From: Scatonaster sp045598705
GTDB taxonomy: Bacteria > Bacillota > Clostridia > Saccharofermentanales > Saccharofermentanaceae
DNA length: 12,922 nt
Reading direction: 5' to 3'
Assembly: GCA_045598705.1 (NCBI GenBank)
Contig: JAZLMM010000051.1
Location: 1 to 12,922, forward strand
The notes beneath the pieces were generated by a model. The model was given only the letters and a program-made list of their open reading frames with translations. It ran no database searches and had not been told where the DNA came from. This document shows, one piece after another, positions 8,822 to 12,922 of this stretch (positions are counted from its first letter, which is position 1; the number at the start of each line of letters is the position of its first letter). A program made the translations under genes and the position numbers.

Positions 8822-9682
8822 TTACACCCCCAACATGACCGCAAAAGCCAATCCTAGTGCCACAGGAAGCGTAAAGAATGCACTGTCGAAGCGATCCATT
8901 ATACCTCCGTGTCCAGGCATGAGTTTACCAAAATCTTTAATACCTATCATTCGCTTAATACTAGATGCCATCCAGTCGCCTAACTGTGAAACTACAGATA
9001 AGAGGAAACCGAAGACTGCAGCCAGCGAGATAAATGCAACATACGGCATTTTTACGTCGATTACATCCTTCATCACGAAAGCAAAGAATAGTGCCGTCAG
9101 TAACGAACAGAATACTGCACCACCAATGCATCCCTCCCAGGTCTTCTTCGGACTGATATGCGGAACGATCTTATGTTTGCCAAAGAAAGATCCTGTAAAA
9201 TACGCAAATACATCCGAAACCCATGGCGCAAAGAGTCCTATCACGAAGAAGAACCATCCCTTAGGAATCAAGAACACCATCACATGTACACAAGCGATCG
9301 GAAAAGAGACGTATAGAATGGTCAGTGACGAAGCAAATCCTGCCTTGATTGACTCGGGTTGTTCCTTTAAGATTGGAGGAACCATGGTCGTGACAAAGCA
9401 ATAGATCAACGTAAATAAAGCATATAGTGAAAAGGCTTGAGTAGGGCTTCTATGCGTCAGCCACATGATCACAGGAAGAAAGCCTAATAACCCGCCAAGA
9501 ACGGTAATTGGAACGGATATACACTCCTCTTTTACTTTCACGGCTTTAATCATCTCGTAGATTGCAAGCACGGAAACAATAGAAGTAAAAGCAAGAATAA
9601 CAGCCGGCCAGAAATAAGCTGGAATAATCAATGCCAAGACTACTACTGTAAATATCGCTCCAGTGATAATTCTCTGTTTCAT
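8822..9682 (-). CDS. cdsA: Phosphatidate cytidylyltransferase (CDP-diglyceride synthase)
   Basis: CdsA makes CDP-diacylglycerol from CTP and phosphatidic acid at the membrane, the branch point for phosphatidylglycerol and other phospholipids. The 286-residue protein is strongly hydrophobic with about eight likely membrane segments. The C-terminal family signature starts at SSIKRMIGIKDFGK and continues to PGHGGIMDRFDS (240-267). It agrees with the CdsA pattern, apart from a methionine where a different aliphatic residue is usual (M255). Upstream motifs SDVFAYFTGSFFGKHK (156-171) and SPKKTWEGCIGG (177-188) are also typical. The ATG follows the uppS stop by 3 bases, and a purine-rich AAGGATAAAGAG lies ahead of it within uppS. 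It sits between uppS and dxr, as in many Bacillota. Confidence 0.98.
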   Translation of the reverse strand: MKQRIITGAIFTVVVLALIIPAYFWPAVILAFTSIVSVLAIYEMIKAVKVKEECISVPITVLGGLLGFLPVIMWLTHRSPTQAFSLYALFTLIYCFVTTMVPPILKEQPESIKAGFASSLTILYVSFPIACVHVMVFLIPKGWFFFVIGLFAPWVSDVFAYFTGSFFGKHKIVPHISPKKTWEGCIGGAVFCSLLTALFFAFVMKDVIDVKMPYVAFISLAAVFGFLLSVVSQLGDWMASSIKRMIGIKDFGKLMPGHGGIMDRFDSAFFTLPVALGLAFAVMLGV

Positions 9683-9685
9683 AAT

Positions 9686-10483
9686 TTACTCTTTATCCTT
9701 CTTCTCTTCTTTGGTCAGTCCGCCAAAACGTCGATCTCTCTTAGTAAATGCAACCAGTGCTTCAGTTAATTCATTCATGCCAAAATCAGGCCACAGCACA
9801 TCAGAGAACCATAACTCTGAATATGCACCTTCCCAAACCAGGAAATTGGATGTCCGCTCTTCACCGCTTGGACGGATGATCAGATCCGGGTCGGGTACAT
9901 CTGGCAGATAAAGGTGCTGTGCAAACATCTCTTCAGTAATCTCATCGCTTCGGATCTCTCCGTTGGCCGCGCGTTCAGCCAATTTCTGAGCCGCCTGCAC
10001 GATTTCTCTGCGTCCACCATAATTGAACGCAACAATCAATGTCATGCGTGTACGATGCTTACTTCCCTCTTCTGCGCGCTTACATACGTCCTGAATATTC
10101 GTGGGAAGTGAAGCAATATCGCCCGTAAAACGTACTCGAATACCTTCCTGCTCCAATTCTGGATCGTATTTCTCAAAATACTCAACAAAGAGCTCCATCA
10201 AAGCGTGCACTTCACTGTCAGGCCGAGCCCAGTTCTCAGTAGAAAAAGCATATACTGTCACATACTTGATTCCGTAATGACCGCAATTCTTACAGAGTGT
10301 CTTCAGATTATCCGCTCCGGCACGATGACCAGCCGATCTTGGCAGCATACGCTTCTTGGCCCATCGACCGTTACCATCCATGATGACACCGAGATGAACA
10401 GGAATTTTCAAAGAAGATTCGTCAATCGATTGCGTCTTCTTCTTTGAAAACAGTGAAAACTTTGATTCCTCGCCAGCACTCAT
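9686..10483 (-). CDS. uppS: Undecaprenyl diphosphate synthase (cis-prenyltransferase)
   Basis: UppS extends farnesyl diphosphate with isopentenyl units to the C55 lipid carrier for peptidoglycan and other wall polymers. The 265-residue sequence carries HLGVIMDGNGRWAKKR (30-45), with catalytic aspartate D36. It also has the AFSTENW motif (79-85), FNYGGRREI (153-161) and DLIIRPSGEERTSNF (200-214), the diphosphate-binding and dimer-interface stretch. YSELWFSDVLWPDF (221-234) completes the family pattern. About 25 extra N-terminal residues, basic and Ser-rich (LFSKKKTQSID), precede the conserved fold; their role is unknown. The ATG at 10481-10483 has GGAG 7 bases upstream. That site directly touches the T-run of a terminator-like hairpin between frr and uppS, so uppS expression probably depends on read-through. 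Confidence 0.98.
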   Translation of the reverse strand: MSAGEESKFSLFSKKKTQSIDESSLKIPVHLGVIMDGNGRWAKKRMLPRSAGHRAGADNLKTLCKNCGHYGIKYVTVYAFSTENWARPDSEVHALMELFVEYFEKYDPELEQEGIRVRFTGDIASLPTNIQDVCKRAEEGSKHRTRMTLIVAFNYGGRREIVQAAQKLAERAANGEIRSDEITEEMFAQHLYLPDVPDPDLIIRPSGEERTSNFLVWEGAYSELWFSDVLWPDFGMNELTEALVAFTKRDRRFGGLTKEEKKDKE

Positions 10484-10490
10484 TATTCTT

Positions 10491-10494
10491 CTCC
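10491..10494 (-). promoter_or_regulatory. uppS ribosome binding site abutting terminator T-run
   Basis: GGAG on the minus strand lies 7 bases before the uppS ATG. It directly follows the seven T residues of the hairpin, so the ribosome site sits at the foot of that structure. Confidence 0.8.
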
Positions 10495-10542
10495 AAAAAA
10501 AGAGGTTGTCTCAAATCACGATATGAGTCTGAGACAACCCTC
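10495..10542 (-). terminator. Intrinsic-terminator-like hairpin between frr and uppS
   Basis: On the minus strand a perfect 10-base-pair stem, GGTTGTCTCA with TGAGACAACC (10530-10539 and 10504-10513), encloses a 16-base loop. It extends by two more pairs across one bulged base. After the stem come TC and then seven T (10495-10501). This has the form of a rho-independent terminator for minus-strand transcription, 22 bases after the frr stop. The T-run touches the uppS GGAG site (10491-10494). On the plus strand no T-run follows, so it is one-directional. It could be a partial terminator, an attenuator or an RNA-processing site; which one is not visible. Confidence 0.75.
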
Positions 10543-10564
10543 GATGATTGATCTATATCGGAAA

Positions 10565-11137
10565 TCAGATCTCCATCAGATCTTTCTCCTTTGCCTCACA
10601 AGCCTTTTCCACTTCTTTGATATAGCGATCAGTCAGTTTCTGCATCTGCTCCTCAAATTCAGCCATATCATCATCAGTGATTTCCTTCTTCTTGTGAATT
10701 CCACGATACTTATCTATTCCTTCACGGCGAATGTTACGAACTGCTACTTTGGCCTCTTCGCCGTACTTCATTACGCTCTTTACCAGTTCTTTACGACGAT
10801 CCTCCGTAAGAATTGGGAATACGAGACGAATCATCTTACCGTCATTACTTGGGTTAATGCCCAAATCAGAAGCCTGAATGGCTTTCTCAATTTCGCGAAG
10901 CATAGAAGGATCCCAAGGTGTTAACGTAATCATTCTCGGTTCCGGAACCTGAATATTTGCTACAGCATTGAGTTGAGACTGTGCACCATAGTAGTCTACC
11001 GTGATGCGATCCAGTACATGCGGATTAGCACGTCCAGCACGAATTGCATTGAAGTTCTCCGTGAGGTTTGCAATCGTTTTCTTCATCCGCTCTTCATAAC
11101 CGGCATAAACATCTTTCGTAATTTCTTGCATTGCCAT
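10565..11137 (-). CDS. frr: Ribosome recycling factor
   Basis: RRF works with EF-G to split the post-termination ribosome so that subunits and mRNA are released. The 190-residue product shows the family's two-domain pattern. NLTENFNAIRAGRANPHVLD (24-43) is the hallmark helix of domain I. VPEPRMITLTPWD (64-76) and AIQASDLGINPSNDG (86-100) belong to the beta/alpha-beta domain. RLVFPILTEDRRKELVK (104-120) precedes the last long helices, which are rich in Lys and Glu. Length is close to the usual 185. The start ATG at 11135-11137 has a near-perfect AAGGAGG 9 bases upstream; a second ATG two codons in (MAM) would put the site 15 bases away and is less likely. pyrH is 33 bases upstream, the standard bacterial arrangement. 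Confidence 0.98.
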   Translation of the reverse strand: MAMQEITKDVYAGYEERMKKTIANLTENFNAIRAGRANPHVLDRITVDYYGAQSQLNAVANIQVPEPRMITLTPWDPSMLREIEKAIQASDLGINPSNDGKMIRLVFPILTEDRRKELVKSVMKYGEEAKVAVRNIRREGIDKYRGIHKKKEITDDDMAEFEEQMQKLTDRYIKEVEKACEAKEKDLMEI

Positions 11138-11170
11138 AATTTCTAGCCTCCTTAGTATTTATCTCTTCAA

Positions 11171-11878
11171 TCAGCCAACAATCGTGCCGATATCTTCACC
11201 CAATACAACGCGAACGATATTCTCTGGTTCTTCCATAGAGAAAACCATAATCTTCGTCTGATTATCACGACAAAGTGCAGCAGCTGTAGCATCCATTACT
11301 TTCAGGTTTTTAGATAGCACTTCATCATGAGAAATCGTCTTATACTTTACCGCATCACTATACTTGTGCGGATCCTTGTCATAAACGCCATCCACCATTG
11401 TCGCCTTGCAGAAGATATCTGCCTCAATCTCAGTTGCTCGAAGCGCAGCGCCTGTATCTGTGGAGAAGAACGGGTTACCAGTACCGCAAGCAAAGATAAC
11501 GATTCTCTTCTTCTCAAGATGACGAACTGCACGCTTACGGATATATGGTTCAGCCATTTGACGAACCTCCACAGCAGACATGACACGCGTCACTGCCCCT
11601 TCCTGTTCCAAAGCATCTGAAATGGCCAACGCATTCATCAGCGTGGCCAGCATACCCATATGGTCTGCCGTTACACGGTCCATCTTCTCAGAACTTCTTC
11701 CACGCCAGAAGTTTCCGCCACCGACTACAACACCAACTTCAACACCAAGATCTGCAACACGCTTAATCTGCTTACAGATCTCTTTCACTGTATCATCATT
11801 AATACCAACCTTCTTGGGGCCGGCAAGCGCCTCTCCACTAATCTTCAGCAGGATACGCTTGTATACAGGTTCACTCAT
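11171..11878 (-). CDS. pyrH: UMP kinase (PyrH)
   Basis: PyrH phosphorylates UMP to UDP with ATP, in pyrimidine nucleotide supply. It belongs to the amino-acid kinase fold and is normally a hexamer under nucleotide control. From the ATG at 11878 the protein has 235 residues: YKRILLKISGEALAG (6-20), the glycine-rich VVGGGNFWRGR (51-61), DRVTADHMGMLATLMNA (67-83), FACGTGNPFFSTDTGAALRA (129-148) and KATMVDGVYDKDP (158-170). The open frame reaches a TTG at 11893. The GGAGG site sits inside that extension, 8 bases before the ATG, so the ATG is chosen. A promoter candidate lies just upstream. In many Bacillota pyrH follows rpsB-tsf; here a phosphatase gene is the upstream neighbour. Confidence 0.98.
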   Translation of the reverse strand: MSEPVYKRILLKISGEALAGPKKVGINDDTVKEICKQIKRVADLGVEVGVVVGGGNFWRGRSSEKMDRVTADHMGMLATLMNALAISDALEQEGAVTRVMSAVEVRQMAEPYIRKRAVRHLEKKRIVIFACGTGNPFFSTDTGAALRATEIEADIFCKATMVDGVYDKDPHKYSDAVKYKTISHDEVLSKNLKVMDATAAALCRDNQTKIMVFSMEEPENIVRVVLGEDIGTIVG

Positions 11879-11886
11879 TACTTCTT

Positions 11887-11891
11887 CCTCC
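11887..11891 (-). promoter_or_regulatory. pyrH ribosome binding site, decides the start codon
   Basis: GGAGG is 8 bases before the ATG at 11878. It lies within the alternative TTG-initiated extension, which argues against that upstream start. Confidence 0.85.
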
Positions 11892-11909
11892 AATGCATAT
11901 ACTCCAATT

Positions 11910-11938
11910 ATTGTATCGTTTATTTGTTTGTATGAAAA
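11910..11938 (-). promoter_or_regulatory. Sigma-A-type promoter candidate for the pyrH operon
   Basis: The minus strand shows TTTTCA (11933-11938), a 17-base AT-rich spacer, then TACAAT (11910-11915), close to the TTGACA/TATAAT consensus. The predicted transcription start is about 25 bases before the pyrH ATG, leaving a short leader that still holds the GGAGG site. The leader is too short for a riboswitch or attenuator. The promoter lies in the 88-base gap after the phosphatase gene, which shows no terminator of its own. Confidence 0.6.
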
Positions 11939-11966
11939 GACACCAGATGATTTTTCTTCTCATTCT

Positions 11967-12689
11967 TTAGTCTTTACGTTCGTATTCATTTGTGTAGCAT
12001 TCGCGGAAACGACCGGAGAAAGAAGGCTCAACGCCACCTGCATAAAGATGCGAGACATCTCCGAAAGAAGACATGCGAAACTGAGCAATACCAGGGCGTC
12101 TCTCTTCTGTTACAACTGTTGTAACAGATGTAGGTGCCGCCATCATGGCATGCCACATAACAAATGGAGACAGATTCAGAAGATACGACAGGAGCACAGC
12201 TTCTAAGCCATAATGGCAGAAAAGAACGATCGTATCATTACTCGGTGATACTGCTCGGAAGAACTTCCCTTCTTTCTGATATCCATGTTTCCGTAGAAGT
12301 TTATCAAATTCAGCATATACCCAATCACGCTCCTCTTTTACATGAGCTGCTTCCAAGGCGGGATACTCCGGCCATCGATCAAAATCGAAGGCATGTGGCA
12401 TATTCATCCATTCAGAAGGCAACCAATCCCACGAGACATTAAGCTTACCGGTATGCTGAACCTTTGGCGCAAATTCACGTAGCCACTCTTTCTCCTCAGC
12501 CTGCATCCCCATATTCTCTAAACAATATGCAGCAGTCTCCTTGGCACGACCGAGAGGAGAAACATAGCAGTAATCTGCCTTTACGTTCTTCATTCTTTCA
12601 GCTAACAACTTGGCTTCAACTTTCCCTTGTTCCGTCAGGCAATCATGTTCATAGTCTGGGTCACCATGTCTGACAATTAGAATCTTCAT
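11967..12689 (-). CDS. Histidine phosphatase family protein (phosphoglycerate-mutase-like)
   Basis: The 240-residue protein belongs to the branch-1 histidine phosphatase superfamily, which uses a phosphohistidine intermediate. Seen: the N-terminal LIVRHGDPDYE (4-14) with R7, H8 and G9; SPLGRAKETA (44-53) supplying R48; LREF (70-73) with a likely acid at E71; and FCHYGLEAVLLSYL (157-170) with the second catalytic histidine H159. The usual family motif there is S-H-G-G, so CHYG is a variant. Substrate is unknown: members include phosphoglycerate mutases, cobalamin or nucleotide phosphatases and broad-range phosphatases. The insert rich in Trp and Pro (about 86-125) gives no clear hint. The open frame extends to a GTG at 12707, but the ATG at 12689 has GGGAAG 7 bases upstream and is preferred. 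It lies 88 bases before pyrH. Confidence 0.9.
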   Translation of the reverse strand: MKILIVRHGDPDYEHDCLTEQGKVEAKLLAERMKNVKADYCYVSPLGRAKETAAYCLENMGMQAEEKEWLREFAPKVQHTGKLNVSWDWLPSEWMNMPHAFDFDRWPEYPALEAAHVKEERDWVYAEFDKLLRKHGYQKEGKFFRAVSPSNDTIVLFCHYGLEAVLLSYLLNLSPFVMWHAMMAAPTSVTTVVTEERRPGIAQFRMSSFGDVSHLYAGGVEPSFSGRFRECYTNEYERKD

Positions 12690-12718
12690 ACTCACACTTC
12701 CCATCACAATTTAAGTCA

Positions 12719-12727
12719 ATTCTATCA
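12719..12727 (-). promoter_or_regulatory. Extended -10 promoter candidate for the histidine phosphatase gene
   Basis: The minus strand reads TGATAGAAT, which fits an extended -10 element (TGn followed by TAGAAT). No good -35 is seen at the normal distance. The predicted transcript would start about 22 bases before the ATG at 12689 and carry the GGGAAG ribosome site (12697-12702). A 5-base inverted repeat overlaps its upstream end. Confidence 0.45.
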
Positions 12728-12760
12728 GAAACCGTCTGAAAGAACAGTCTTGACTAAACT

Positions 12761-12791
12761 AAAAAAGGGACATCTCATCACGAGCAATGTC
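12761..12791 (-). terminator. Weak second terminator candidate
   Basis: On the minus strand GACAT and CTC pair with GAG and ATGTC (12769-12791), with a two-base bulge and a 5-base loop. CCC and six T (12761-12766) follow. It lies between the strong hairpin and the phosphatase promoter. The stem is short, so it may be a back-up terminator or chance. Confidence 0.35.
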
Positions 12792-12837
12792 ATTAAGTTA
12801 AGCTGACGTTGACTCAAGGAGACCACAAAAACAAATC

Positions 12838-12875
12838 AAAAAGAGACTGGAGAAGCAAAATCTTCAGTCTCTTTT
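12838..12875. terminator. Strong terminator hairpin, possibly bidirectional
   Basis: A 15-base-pair stem (12839-12853 with 12861-12875, one G-U pair) surrounds a 7-base loop AGCAAAA. The arms have A-rich and T-rich outer ends, so T residues follow the stem in both directions, with a further TTTTT cluster downstream on the minus strand. It probably ends transcription of a gene beyond the right edge and insulates the phosphatase gene. The surrounding 215 bases contain no complete gene. Confidence 0.8.
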
Positions 12876-12922
12876 CAATTTTCAGGCAGCGTAAACAGAC
12901 AGATTGAATCTGCCTTTTGGTT

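Noticed and set aside
8821..8844. Upstream TTG start for dxr adding eight residues
   Set aside because: The ATG at 8820 matches the family N-terminus (MKRISILGSTG) and sits one base after the cdsA stop; the extension overlaps cdsA and is not family-like.
8835..9404. 189-codon plus-strand open frame opposite cdsA
   Set aside because: It is fully antisense to cdsA, whose signature is complete; no recognisable domain or ribosome site.
10523..10924. 133-codon plus-strand open frame opposite frr, starting in the hairpin
   Set aside because: It begins inside the hairpin, has no ribosome site and runs antisense to frr; its hydrophobic look comes from the Lys/Glu-rich helices of frr read backwards.
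11580..12206. 208-codon plus-strand open frame across pyrH and the phosphatase gene
   Set aside because: It lies antisense to two well-supported genes, crosses their intergenic promoter region, shows no family motif and has a composition typical of antisense shadows.
12690..12707. Upstream GTG or ATG starts for the histidine phosphatase
   Set aside because: Neither has a ribosome site, whereas the ATG at 12689 has GGGAAG at 7 bases and gives the expected short lead-in to the RHG motif.
1..12922. CRISPR array, insertion sequence, tRNA or rRNA gene
   Set aside because: I saw no spaced direct repeats, transposase-like frames, terminal inverted repeats or tRNA/rRNA-like sequence; nearly all the window is coding for housekeeping proteins.

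Overview
The window is a gram-positive, Bacillota-type chromosomal segment, most likely from the class Clostridia. The main evidence is a PolC-type DNA polymerase III and the gene order pyrH-frr-uppS-cdsA-dxr-rseP-ispG-polC. Strong AGGAGG-like ribosome binding sites and moderate GC content agree with this. I cannot place it below that level from sequence alone. Every gene I can support is on the minus strand, so transcription runs from the right edge to the left.

Right end (about 12708-12922): a 215-base stretch with no complete gene. It holds a strong terminator hairpin, a weaker hairpin with a T-run, and an extended -10 promoter candidate. Next come a histidine-phosphatase (phosphoglycerate-mutase-like) gene at 11967-12689 and an 88-base gap with a good sigma-A-type promoter for the main operon.

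Main operon (11878 down to 649): pyrH (UMP kinase) and frr (ribosome recycling factor) are followed by a hairpin plus T7 run that touches the uppS ribosome binding site. After it come uppS, cdsA, dxr, rseP, ispG and polC, with gaps of 1 to 29 bases. The set joins nucleotide supply and translation (pyrH, frr), isoprenoid precursors (dxr and ispG, MEP pathway), lipid-carrier and phospholipid synthesis (uppS, cdsA), intramembrane proteolysis (rseP) and DNA replication (polC).

Left end (619-1): the N-terminal 206 codons of priA, the replication-restart helicase, begin 29 bases after polC and run off the window.

This is core housekeeping DNA. I found no mobile element, CRISPR array, RNA gene or defence system, and no convincing undescribed system. 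The observation most worth following up is the intrinsic-terminator-like hairpin inside the operon between frr and uppS, which leaves no room for a downstream uppS promoter. Smaller points are an RseP with two PDZ-like segments and an altered C-terminal motif, priA next to polC, and pyrH not directly preceded by rpsB-tsf.
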